Source of the DNA: Taiwanofungus camphoratus | Lineage: Eukaryota > Basidiomycota > Agaricomycetes > Polyporales > Taiwanofungaceae | Reading direction: 5' to 3' | DNA length: 64,000 nt | NCBI GenBank assembly: GCA_003999685.1 | Contig: CP021222.1 | Coordinates: 930,001-994,000, forward strand | Part shown: piece after piece, positions 27,423 through 38,670 of the stretch | How positions within the stretch are numbered: the first letter of the stretch is position 1 | Layout of the letters: the number at the start of each line of letters is the position of its first letter | Notes under the pieces: generated by a model | Seen by the model: only the letters and a program-made list of their open reading frames with translations | Database searches by the model: none | What the model was told of the DNA's origin: nothing | Translations under genes and position numbers: made by a program

Positions 27423-28842
27423 CCTCTCCAGTGGACGTTGTTACAGCTGCCCAGTCTTTTTCCCTCGCGCGTTTTCCCTAATCTTGGTCCCGCCCCCATT
27501 ATATAGCCCATATGCAGGCTTTCTGACTCGCTCTTATTCTTGTGATTTCTTGCCCCCTCCTTCCCCCCCCCTTCCGTCCCTCCAGTCATTTACTACATGA
27601 CTGCTTTCGATCTTCGTCTAGATTATGCCCTTCGGTTGCAGCTTTGTAGTTCAGTGGTCGAGATATGTCTATTGGTATGATGCACTGTACAACAGTATTT
27701 CAACGTTCTGTATCGTAGACTGGCCGGTATAATATTTGTCTTGCCGCGATGCGCTAATTTGACGACCGAGTCGATCTTGTTGTTTCGGACGATTGATCGC
27801 CGTGTCAGTATGTTGGGAATTGACACATGTGCATCCCGAGTATCTCGTCAGTATGCGATATCGATGCCTGCGCTGGTGGTAAACAGACTGATCGAAGGCC
27901 TGATCAGGTATTTACTGACCGCACACGTCTTATCTTATCGATGCTCCGAGTTTGTCGACGGCTATCTCAACCAGCGCTCGAGCCCCGTTGGCGACATCGC
28001 TGCGATCAACCGCGAGAGCAAGCCTTACGTGGTAAATCACCGGCTCAGTTAGTCATACGAGGGTGGCACAAGGAGACAAGAATTCAAGGTATAACTGCAG
28101 CCGCAGATGCATCCTGGCTGGCAATCCTGCAGTACAAAGCCCTCAAGGTGACATTGTCGAGAGCCGTGCAGCAAAGTGAACTCGGACCTAGTCTGAGCTT
28201 CATGAGACGGTAATGCGGAGATCTTACGTACAACTTGATATTGGTTTGTCTCTCTCGTCTACTACTTCTTGCTCACCTGTAAATCCCTTCCAAGCACTGG
28301 AACGATAAAGCCCGCGTTGGCAGCTAAGGAGGATATCATCAAGTCGAACATCGAAATGTGGTCTTAATATCTGGTAGAAGTTGGCATATGAACCCATCAA
28401 CTGATGAGGGCAATCCACGAATCGGCTCCGTACGAATCCTGCCCCTTACGATTCAGAAAAGGAAAAGAGATTGGTAGAAAGACAGATGATGGAAGGTCAG
28501 TCGCTCAGGAAAAAATCCGTGCTCACCTTGATACCGGTCCTTGTTCGTTCCCACTGAATTCATCTCAGTTCCATGATGATTGATTGTAAGGTATAAGAAA
28601 AAGGAGCATATGCCAGTGACATTGTGCTCAGCCCACTGTCACTTGCTTTTGTATAACAATTTCCTGTCCATGAACCAGCCACAAATCCTAAGGCATCAAC
28701 ATGAGCCACCTCATATTTTTGCATTGGCACATCATGTCTTAGGGTTCTCCTGAACTAAATACGCATTTAGAAGCAGGCCGTAAAAGAGATCCAACCTGCA
28801 GCCTCACAATCACGGCCAGCAAGCCCCACGAGAAAATATCCA
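27423..28842. other. 1.4-kb intergenic region
   Basis: Lies between the transcription factor stop and the SDA1 stop (convergent on the 3' side of both). It includes a C-rich run near 27555-27575. Only short frames without family resemblance are present. The transcription factor 3' UTR probably fills the first part. Confidence 0.5.
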
Positions 28843-31492
28843 TCAATGATAGGCCTTCTTTGCCCGTTCTATATGTGCCCTCAACTTCTGCTGTTTCTCC
28901 CGCAACGAAGCCTTCTTCTTGCTCTTTACGGCACCGCTTGCAAGGATCATCATAATCGGCTTGTTCCTAGCCTTCTCCCTGTTGGTAGAGCTGCTCGGCG
29001 CTGCTTTCTTCTTCTTGCCCTTCAGTGATCCGAACTTCTCTCGTCCTTCTCGACCCTTTTCGATCGAGGCTATGCGCTCTACGTAGTCGGCCTTCGCCTT
29101 CTTACGTGGCCCGAGGATGTCGTTCTCTGAAATGAAAGTGTCCTCTGGGTTCTTCGATTGCGCGAGCATTTTCTTATTTGCTTCGAGTGCTGCAAGCTTT
29201 CGCTTTGCGGAGGAGCCACCGCCACGTTCGACTGCTTGAGATGCAGCTTTCAAACGGAGATCATTTATCAAGGCAAAATCAGCTGGTGTAAGGATCTGGA
29301 ATAACACGGTATGACCATCGATACAAAGCGTTTTTGCAGAACGAGTATTTACCTTCGTAGTTGCTAGAGAAGAAACGCGGGAGGCAGCATTGTCATCCGG
29401 CTGCACTTGGGCGTCAATTTCGTCTGCAGCTTTTCCTTTGCCCTTGTCTGGATGCCTTTCGCCTTCATCTTCACTATCACTGACGTCTAGATCGTCTCCA
29501 TCCGACTCAACGTCAACCCATCGGTCAGAATCAGATGAGTCCTCCGAAGAGTCGGATTCGACATCCCAGTTTTCCCAACCTGCTTCATCAGCCTCGGCCT
29601 CCTCTCCAGATGCTGCACCGTCTTCCTCACGCAACTTCTTCAAATGGTCTTCCAGAAGCTGTGACAAACCTGTCACCGGATAGTCCAAGACGCGTTGGCA
29701 TGTCCACTCACCACAAGACCTTCGATGTCCACTGCTGCCTCTGTGCTGTGTCCGAATGGAAGTGGCTGGCTTCCACCGGCCACACCCATACTAGCCTCCT
29801 TCCCTCGCTGTCTACGTTTTAGCATACCTGGGTTGACCTCTCGGAACAGTTGCAGAAGCCCGCGCGCCGCAGCGGTGACAGCTTTATCCCTGCTCTTCCT
29901 GTATTCGACCAAATCACCGAGCAGGTCCTCCTCCATTGCCCACGGCTGCCTCCTGCACACCTCCCGTATCGCATTCAGGCCCGCGGCGATGACCTCCGCG
30001 CCCACACCGGGGTGCACAAACTCCTGCGCGAGTTTGCGGACGATGGGACTGAGCGCATCTGGCGGTGTGAGGTCGTGCACGGACTGCGCGAGCGCAACGA
30101 GGATCGCGGGAATGCGTAGCTGGTGATACGCGAGGTACTTCATGATGTACGAGTAGAAGCCAAGCACGCAGAGCTTGTGCGTGCCCATGACGCGCGCAAG
30201 TAGCTGCATGAGGAGGATCTTATGATCAAGCGAGAAGCGCTTGTCATAGCGGTTTAGGTTGTCATAAAGCTTCTCGCCAAAGGTCTGCGGGTCGTTGAGA
30301 AGCTGGATGGCGGGGAAGTTGGGCGTGGACGACTCGGCTTTCTTTTTTTGTTTCTAAAGAACATTGTTCGTTGACGAGGAGTGGGAAAAAGGTAGCTGCA
30401 CGTACTGCTTTGATAGACTTGATTGTTTTCTGTATTTTCTTATCGCCGCTTCTCGTCTTCTTATTGATCTCCCGGCGATGTTGCAATCCCTTGACGTCAG
30501 GCTCCTATGAGGAGGTAAAAATTTCTTCACAAATGACACGCTCAATTTATTAATGGACACCTACGTCATCCTCATCATCGCTGTCCTCTTTCTCCTCATC
30601 ACTGCCAAGGAAGAAATGAAGGGAGGCACTTTGCACTTTGATGACGGGGTGAAAACAGCCCAGTGCAATAATTGACACTGTCTTAGCATCATTCCTAGTC
30701 GAGAGATCAATATGTCATTGGAAAAGTAATCTCAGGTTGACGTACCATATGCCTTTCTTCCACAGCTCCTTCGTCAGGACCACCGCCCACATGGCCTCCC
30801 CGCCATCCTGATTTGCAGGCCCTGCTGTGGCCCGAAGCTTTCCCTTGTTGCCAACCACCTCCGCATCCATACCGCGCTCTACCATGCCGAATAGCATAGC
30901 TTGTACTGCCCTGTTGAGTTTGTGGTTCTTAGTGCGCATGTTGGCAGTGCGGATGTCGGAGAGAATGGTGCGGCGGACGAACGCGCGCAGAGAGGAGGAC
31001 GTGGTGCGTGGGAGGAGCGGGAAGAGGGTCTTGAGAAGGCTATGTGCAGAATGAATACGAGCAGCGCGAAGTTTCACACCGAGAAATTGACGAACACAAT
31101 GGACGTGATGACATTTTTGTTTCTCAGCATCACAAGGTTCTGCACGAGAGACTTGCGGGTGTCCGGAGAAAGAGTGCCATAATTCTCGAGCAACATGGTC
31201 GATAGGTGGGAAGGAAACTCAGCCGTCTCCTTTGGATAGCATTGCGCTACCTGAAACGACCAGTCAGAGGACAAGAAGCCTCTCCATATTCACGTAGACC
31301 GACCTGGGATATGAACGCAACCAGCTCCCTGAAATGCTGTGCCTGCTCGTCAGGGTTGATCTGAAAAATTTGGCGGATGCTATTATAATGGTTCCATTGC
31401 TGAAGAAACTCCTCTTTGTAGGCTGTAGGGTCGCGCTTAATGAGATTCTGCAGCTGAGGCAAGTTTGATGTGAGCAGCACTCCACGACCCAT
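28843..31492 (-). CDS. SDA1: SDA1, 60S ribosomal subunit biogenesis and export protein
   Basis: Nucleolar/nuclear protein needed for pre-60S maturation and export. The ATG at 31490-31492 gives [21 protein letters not shown], which contains the hallmark [14 protein letters not shown]. Following exons give [49 protein letters not shown], then the middle domain ([56 protein letters not shown]). A very acidic block ([19 protein letters not shown], about 29490-29580) follows. The C-terminus is [17 protein letters not shown], then [20 protein letters not shown], with the stop at 28843-28845. About nine exons. Several stops between blocks all fall in plausible short introns. The gene looks intact. 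Confidence 0.94.
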
Positions 31493-31927
31493 GGTGACAA
31501 GGCAAAGATGGGGCAGCAACAGCTCCGAGAGGTACTACTTGACTGGCTGTAGCCCAACTTGACTGCAATAAATTTCCAGTAGGATTTGCCAAATTTGGTC
31601 AGGAACGAAGCTCTTGTACAACAATACCAAATAGTCAATTTCCCGCTTGGGAAAACTACTCCTCGGACCGATCCATAAAGTGAGAACTGTACCTAATAGT
31701 GGCAGCCACACATGTCTCTGTTATGTAGGATTGATATTTTGGTACAGTATATACTGAGGTAATAACATCAGGTCAAATCTGAAACGTCAACGTCAAAACA
31801 TGAGCAGCGGGGTGACCGAACAAAAAATCCATCACACGGGTCCCAGAGTTCGCACTCGTAGATGATTAGGGCAGATGCCATTGGTGAGATGCATGAGGAA
31901 GAAACAAGAAAAATTCATGGGTATACT

Positions 31928-32945
31928 TCATGAACTTGCGACCGTAGCTGCCGGTGGCTGCGATGAGGCAGCCTCTTCTGCTGCCGTCTCGCTAGTCTCT
32001 TTGCTTTCTTTGCCCTCCTTACTCTCCTTGTTGTCTTTACTTTCCTTGGCCTTGAGCTCCCTGTTCTCCGTATTTGATGTTATCCTCCCTCGCCCTCGTC
32101 CAGCTCCTCCGCCGCGAACCGCGCCACGAATCCCGACTGACGCTCGTGGTGACTTGTTGCTAGAGTCCGCCGCATCGCCCGCCTCCTCGCTGGCCTTCTT
32201 TGGTTGTTTCCAGTCACGCGTCGACTTGCCCGAGTCCCATTCTCGTGTTTGTATCTGAATCGACAATGAGGGGAGCTCGGAGACGAGGACACGATACGAG
32301 CTCACCTTCTCCATCTTTCTGCGAGCGTTCTGCTCGCGGGTGCGGTCGATGTTCTCCTGGACCTTCTTGATCTTTGCTACCTTAATTCGCTCAGCCTCCT
32401 GCATTTTCTTGAACGCATCCTCGTCTGCTTTGACATCCTACACAGCGATGAGCAAGACCACGCAAGGAAGGAGGGACCTGAGCGCCTCCGTACCATTCGT
32501 CTCTGTTTGATCTTCTCATTCTGTTCCCTAATGCGAACCATGCGCTCAGCAAGTTCTTCCTCGCTGAGCTTGTCCTAATAGTATCGTCAGGCATGTAATG
32601 GACACTTGGACACCACCAAGAGCTACACACTCGTTGAGCGCCGCCTGTCCTGACACGTTCAGGGTTGACATATGGCTTCTTCTTCTCTTTTGGTTCTGTC
32701 CTCTTGCCCTCAGACACCGGCGATGTTGGAGCCTTATCCTGTTCAGCACCGTCTTCGGCTGGGGCATCGGCAGAGTCCTGAGCACTGGCTGCGGGGCTCG
32801 CATCCTCCGCGGGGGTAGCACGTTCGTCCTTCGCGTCTTGAATTGGAGAGCCAGAGGGCTCCGGATGATCCTTGATCTTCAGTGCCTCCAAGTCGAGGCC
32901 GAGAGAATTGGAGTTGGAAGCAGGCTCAGCAGGTGGGTTGTCCAT
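31928..32945 (-). CDS. Charged coiled-coil protein, CCDC9-like
   Basis: The start is taken at 32943-32945 (MDNPPAEPASNSNSLGLD), which leaves 211 bp to the divergent PGK1 start. The N-terminal third is acidic and Pro/Ala-rich. After introns it reads RTGGAQR, DKLSEEELAERMVRIREQ with NEKIKQRRM, then DVKADEDAFKKMQEAER and a predicted helix with REQNARRKMEKV. After an intron of about 50 bp come REWDSGKSTRDWKQPKK and a GRGRGR patch. The tail is a Lys/Glu/Ser repeat (KESKDNKESKEGKESKE) ending TVASS. The NEKI..RR and REWD elements recall metazoan CCDC9, an RNA-associated protein. That is a weak resemblance and function is unassigned. Confidence 0.65.
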
Positions 32946-33107
32946 CGTGGACTGGCGACGATAAATGGCGAGACGCGAGTCGCGACGCGGCTGCAGACGG
33001 CGCCGAGATCGCTGGGCCAGTGGGATATGCCGGCGATCAGCCCAGGCGTGATCTCTGATCTCATTCTGCGCCATACGATTTATCGTAGAGCTGTCGCTCA
33101 TCGATTG

Positions 33108-33114
33108 TATATAA
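33108..33114 (+). promoter_or_regulatory. PGK1: TATA box of PGK1
   Basis: TATATAA lies 43 bp before the ATG at 33157, followed by a short leader with CACC immediately before the ATG. A strong TATA and a good start context fit a highly expressed glycolytic gene. Confidence 0.7.
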
Positions 33115-33156
33115 CCTCCCCAACCGTATCACGGCCACCACTTGCACTTGTTCACC

Positions 33157-34785
33157 ATGTCTCTCTCCAACAAGCTATCCATCACCGACCTTGACCTCAA
33201 GGGCAAGCGCGTCCTCATCCGGGTCGACTTTAATGTCCCCATGCAGGATGGCAAAGTCACCAACCCGGCCGTAAGCTTTTCCCCCCAACGTCAGTTACAA
33301 CACCAGCTTAGTCCGGGATTCTTTAGCGTATCGTCGCAGCTCTGCCTACCATCAAATATGCACTCGAGAACGGTACATTGCCATCGATGACTACATTTCC
33401 CCCCATCTCATTCGCAGTGCAGGTGCTTCCAAGATCATCCTGATGTCGCATCTCGGTCGCCCCGATGGCAAGGTCGTCGCAAAGTACTCTCTCGAACCTG
33501 TGTCCAAGGAGCTCGAGAAGCACCTCGGCAAGCCCGTCACATTCGTGCACGAGTCCGTAGGCCCCGATGTCGAGAAGACCGTCAGCAACGCGGCCTCCGG
33601 CACCGTCATCCTCCTCGAGAACCTACGCTTCCGCATCGAAGAGGAGGGCTCGTCAAAAGACAAGGAGGGGAAGAAGACCAAGGCCGACCCCGCAAAGGTC
33701 ACCGAGTTCCGGGAGGGCCTGACCAAGCTCGGTGACGTCTACGTCAACGATGCATTCGGCACTGCACACCGTGCGCACTCGAGTATGGTTGGCGTGAAGC
33801 TGTCACAGCGCGCCTCTGGCTTCCTCATGAAGAAGGAGCTCGACTATTTCGCCAAGGCACTCGAGAGCCCCGAGCGTCCCTTCTTGGCCATCCTTGGTGG
33901 TGCAAAGGTGTCTGATAAGATCCAGTTGATCGAGAACATGTTAGACAAGGCAGGCATATCTCCCATCGCATTAACGCAGCCTTCTGAGGTTTCATTCAGG
34001 TCGACTCGCTTATTATCGCCGGCGGAATGGCCTTCACCTTCAAAAAGACTCTCGAGAACATCCCAGTAAGCATTCTTGTCATCAGTCTGGGGTGGAAACA
34101 GCCATTTGAAATCATTTAAGATTGGCAACTCCCTTTTTGATGCTGCTGGCTCGGAGAAAGTCCACCCTCTCATCGAGAAGGCGAAACAGAAGAACATCAA
34201 GGTTGTCTTCCCTGTAGATTTCATCACCGCCGACAAGTTCGACAAAGATGCGAAGGTGCGCCTATTCCACACTTAATAAGTCTGTGTGAATCTTATAATC
34301 GAGCCCAGACTGGCACTGCGGACGACGTTGACGGCATCCCAGACGGCTGGATGGGTCTCGACGCGGGCCCGAAGAGCCGTGCGCTCTTCCGCACGACCGT
34401 CTTGGAGGCAAAGACGATTCTCTGGAACGGGTCAATATTCTCATACTTGTCACTGTCTTGTCAGACATGGAAATATTGAATGCAGCTTGCAGTCCCCCAG
34501 GTGTCTTTGAATTCCCGGCGTTTGCGGAGGGCTCGAAAGCCCTGCTCGATGCGACGGTCGAGGCAGCCCAGAAGGGCGCCACCGTCATCGTCGGTGGCGG
34601 CGATACTGCGACGGTTGTCGCGAACTACGGCAAGGAGGACAAGCTGAGCCACGTCAGTACGGGTGGTGGGGCCAGTCTTGAGCTTCTGGAGGGCAAGGTA
34701 GGACGATCTCTTTCTTACTTCGTCACCCTTGCTCAAGGATATTTGCTAGACTCTTCCTGGTGTCGCGGAGCTCAGCGAGAAGTAA
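33157..34785 (+). CDS. PGK1: Phosphoglycerate kinase
   Basis: Cytosolic glycolytic enzyme that transfers phosphate from 1,3-bisphosphoglycerate to ADP. The ATG at 33157 gives [19 protein letters not shown], then [16 protein letters not shown] (family signature RVDFNVP). Exons continue with [131 protein letters not shown] and [17 protein letters not shown]. The last intron (about 34699-34750) leads to [11 protein letters not shown] and a TAA at 34783-34785. Both nucleotide- and substrate-binding motifs are intact. Length about 417 aa, as expected for the family. Codon use is strongly biased to C-ending codons in the larger exons, fitting high expression. Confidence 0.97.
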
Positions 34786-35881
34786 GTGCGACGGACTCAG
34801 GTTGGCAGAAGATAACGAGTGCTTGCATGTTTTGGAAGGAACGAAAAAGAAAGGGCGATGTTGTAAGAGGTAGACTGGAGGATCCAGATAGATTACGTGT
34901 CTTAGTATTGTGCTGTCCTACTCATACGCAAATTACTCGTTCTGACTAAGGCAACCGTCAGGCGCGGGCGCGTTGGATATATGGAATAACTGGGCCATAG
35001 TCGCCGCGTTATCAGGCTGTCTTCGTTTCTGGGCATGATCAGGGGGGCACGGAAACTCGAAAACGTTGTGAAGGCACTCCCGGTGGAATCTTGAACGAGC
35101 CACTACAGTCAAAATTCAGCGCGAGGCGTGAGCGACGAGGTATGTATGCTTTCCAGATACTGCACTGGCATATGCTGTACATGCATTGCCATCCAAAATC
35201 TGCATACGCTACGACATCGCATATTTCGGAATGATGCTGACGGCAGGCATACACCGGGTTCGGCCATATGACTATAGCTGGTCCTTCTCAGACATGAAGC
35301 TGGAGAAGCTCCAGTCTTGAAGTACTCGAAGACGAATTTCAACTACAACGGGAGCACAAACTCGTTAGTCGATGGGCCCTGACTTAGTCAAGTTCGAAAT
35401 GCGTCTGTCCTCCCAGTTCAGGTCACTATAAAATACATACACATGTCCCAGGAAATTAAACCTTGAACGAGACTCACGTACTGTTAATTCGGTATAGCTG
35501 AACGTATGTTTTACCCAATAGCCGCTGGTGCTTAACAACGACAAAGGCATGAAACGTGAAGCAAAGGAAAGTTGATAGTATGTCATGTCATGGGGCATTT
35601 AGCGCATGGGCACCGTACTCAGCTTAGTCAGCTTTGAACTTTGAAGCTTGAAGCTCGTGAAGTTTTGAAGCTCTGGAATTCGCAGTCACGAACTTGACGT
35701 TCCTATACTAAATAAGTTGGCTTGAATTACTAGATCAGTGGGTAAGTGCTATCTAGTTACGTAAGCAAGCAGGTTAGCAGCGGAAGTCAGGTGAAGGGCG
35801 AGTCGATGCTGACGGTGAAGTCACACAGACCCGCACGCAAACTTGTGCACGGTAGTACTACATACTCAGACAATTTCAACG
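34786..35881. other. 1.1-kb intergenic region
   Basis: Lies between PGK1 and the JmjC gene. It includes a cluster of short TGAAGCT-like repeats at 35635-35675. No gene recognised. Confidence 0.5.
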
Positions 35882-38353
35882 ATGGCTCGCGCACGCCGTC
35901 GCTCTGGTAGGTCTAATGTCCCGAAAACTCCAGAGCCGGCTGGCGCAGACGACTCGTCCGGCACACCCCCCGGACAGGAGGCTGCTCCTAACGAACAAGA
36001 GAACGATAAATGCCCAGCGTGTAAAAACGGCGAGTCTGAGGCGTGGGCTGCGGTCGATAAGGAGAACTGGGTCAGATGTGATGCGTGCAAGACTTGGTAC
36101 CATTGGCGCTGCGCGGGCGATGGGGGCGACTTGGACGCTGTTGATAAGTGGTCAGAGCTACTAGCCTCGACGTTCATCCTGCATGATAGCTGACTGGACG
36201 GCGACGGTCGCCGGGAACTTGGCAGGTTCTGCAAGGCATGCCTCGCTGCAGATCCATCTCGCGTCATTACACTGAAGCCGCCCGCCCGCAAGTCTGCGCG
36301 CAAACGCACGCAGCGGGACTATGCAGGCCTGCACTCTGGGTTGGAAGCGGATCCTAATAGATGGTTGCGCATGTTGGAGGGCAAGTCCATTAAGGATGAT
36401 CCGTTCAAGCGCATGCAGGGCAGCGAGGTTGGTCTGGAGTGGTTGGAAGCTGACGAGGATGCGATGCGGGAGCCTATCGTTATCGAAGTCCCAGAGGGAC
36501 TGGGCATGAAGATGCCACCCAAAAGTCTCACTGTTGATGAGGTAGCAGAGATTGTTGGTGAAGAGACACCAGTAGAAGTCATTGGTGCTGCATTTGACGT
36601 TGATTTGTCACATGGATGCAACCTGATACATGAACCTCACAGACGTCGCTACCCAATCCAATCTCCCAGGCTGGACCCTTCGCAAGTGGGCAGAATACTA
36701 TGACCTTAAGCCGTCAGCGCGCGACAAGATTCGTAACGTTATCTCGCTGGAGATTTCTGGGACGGATATGGCAGACAAGGTGCTGCCTCCAAGAATCGTT
36801 CGAGAGCTGGACTGGGTTGAAAAGTTTTGGCCAAGCACTAAGAAGGGCAGGGGTCATGTATATCCTAAAGTTCAATTGTACTGTCTTATGGGCGTTGCAG
36901 GGGCCTGGACTGTAAGTTTCATGTGTGCTCTTGCGTAGGTCGGGCTGATCAAAATTTCAGGATTGGCACATTGACTTCGCTGGCTCATCTGTGTACTATC
37001 ATATCTTGCACGGATCCAAAGTGCGGTTACTGCTATCATGCTCGCGCAATACGTTATTGACAGGGTGTGACCAGGTGTTCTACTTCATCCGCCCTACTCC
37101 AGCTAATCTGATGGCATATGAGCGGTGGTCAGGGACAGAAATGCAGAATCATTCATGGCTGGGTGACATGGTAGATGAAGTATTCAAGGTTGAGCTACAT
37201 GATGGAAACACCATGATTATTCCCACTGGGTGGATCCATGCAGTGGTGAGTTTTGTTTCGACCTCCGGCTTCGGAGCTTGTCCTGACAGGTAGTGCTCTT
37301 GAAGTATACACCTGCTGATACTCTTGTCTTCGGAGGAAACTTTGTGCACTCATACAATGTAGCTACCCGTGAGTTGGACAGACACTTGTTGCTATACATT
37401 CGTTGACGTCCGGTTTGTAGAGCTCAAGGTCCGCGAGATTGAAATTGCAACGCATGTGCCTAAGAAGTTCAGGTTTCCCTTCTTCGTTCGGTAGGTTTGC
37501 ATGATTTATCTTGTATATCGAATCGATTCATTGAGCTATCATTTCCTTCAGACTATGCTGGTATGCAGGAGAAAGGTATCTTCGCGACCTCAAGGCCAAG
37601 GAAGAGTTCTCGCCGCGGGTCCTCGAATCTGTGGAAGACCTTGCCGACTTCCTTGTATCTGAGGCCCGGACCATGGAATGCGGGACAGAACAGGCCAAGA
37701 GAGAGGCGAGGGAGCAAGTTCCGGGTGATCGTGTTAAGGATGCACCAGCCCTCGCCAGGGAATTAAGGTGGAGAGCTCGCCTGGCAAATGGCTATCCGAG
37801 TGACGACGAAGGTCGCCACAGCCGGAAGACGAAGAACGGTACCATTGAGTCCGCCACGAATGGTACCAGCAACAAGCGAAAACGATCGACTGCTGAAGCA
37901 GAAGAAGACGGCGGCCACTTCCGGAACTTCAGACCTAAACTATGGGAGAAAGTAGAGGAGAAACCGGTGGAGAAGGGAAGCAGGGTGGTTAAAGCACGAA
38001 AACCAGACGGGATGGGAGATGCTTGGAAGGAGTCCTGGGCTGATTGGAAGGAGGAGCTGGAAGATGTCGACGATGGTGAGGAGGTGCTCGTAGAACGCCG
38101 ACGAGACGTGATAGTCAAGCTGCGGAAGACAGCAAAGGGCTTGGAACGGCAGCGGGTTGAAAGGGTTGTGGAGGATTGGGTCTGGAGTGGTGATACACCT
38201 CTGCCTTTGTCGCAGGACATTGCGATGGAAGAGGCAGCTGCCACACCGCCGACATTGCAGAACGACCAACCCGTGAAGGTCAATGGAACGGATGTACCTG
38301 CAACAAATGGGAAAATGGAAGTGGCTGGTGCTAGCCCAGCGGGGATCGTTTAG
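35882..38353 (+). CDS. JHD1: PHD-finger JmjC histone demethylase, JHD1/KDM2-like
   Basis: Predicted nuclear Fe(II)/2-oxoglutarate-dependent lysine demethylase (H3K36-type by family). The ATG at 35882 gives [23 protein letters not shown] zinc finger follows ([39 protein letters not shown], the last after an intron near 36162-36230). After a conserved linker ([19 protein letters not shown]), the JmjC domain has [50 protein letters not shown] (the HxD metal ligands), [38 protein letters not shown] and GGNFVHSYN (distal His). The C-terminal third is charged with a KRKRS-type basic patch and ends ASPAGIV at 38353. No CXXC finger, F-box or LRR is visible, so it resembles yeast Jhd1 more than animal KDM2. 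Catalytic residues are present. Confidence 0.92.
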
Positions 38354-38670
38354 TTTTTTCTTTTATCATTATTGCCTACACTATGTCTTCGTGCCATACG
38401 CTGTGTATTTGTGCAAAACATATGCGTATCTGAGGTGTAGCGTGTGGGTTTTTGAAGTTGATCAAGCAGGATAAAGAGCAAGTTGGTGATGTGCTATCTG
38501 AGGATTGTTTGACGGGTTATTTGCGTGAAATTGCTTGCCGGCAACCACGCTGGGCAAGCTTCTCCATTCCTTCCCCTACGACTCTTGCCTTCTTGTCCAT
38601 TGTCCCCGCCTGCAGCTTTCACGCTTTCCGTACTCCAGTTTGTTCACAGCCTTTGTAGTCTACACGTTTC

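Noticed and set aside
27640-27720. A tRNA-like A-box (TAGTTCAGTGG)
   Set aside because: No B-box (GGTTCGANTCC) at the right distance and no acceptor-stem pairing.
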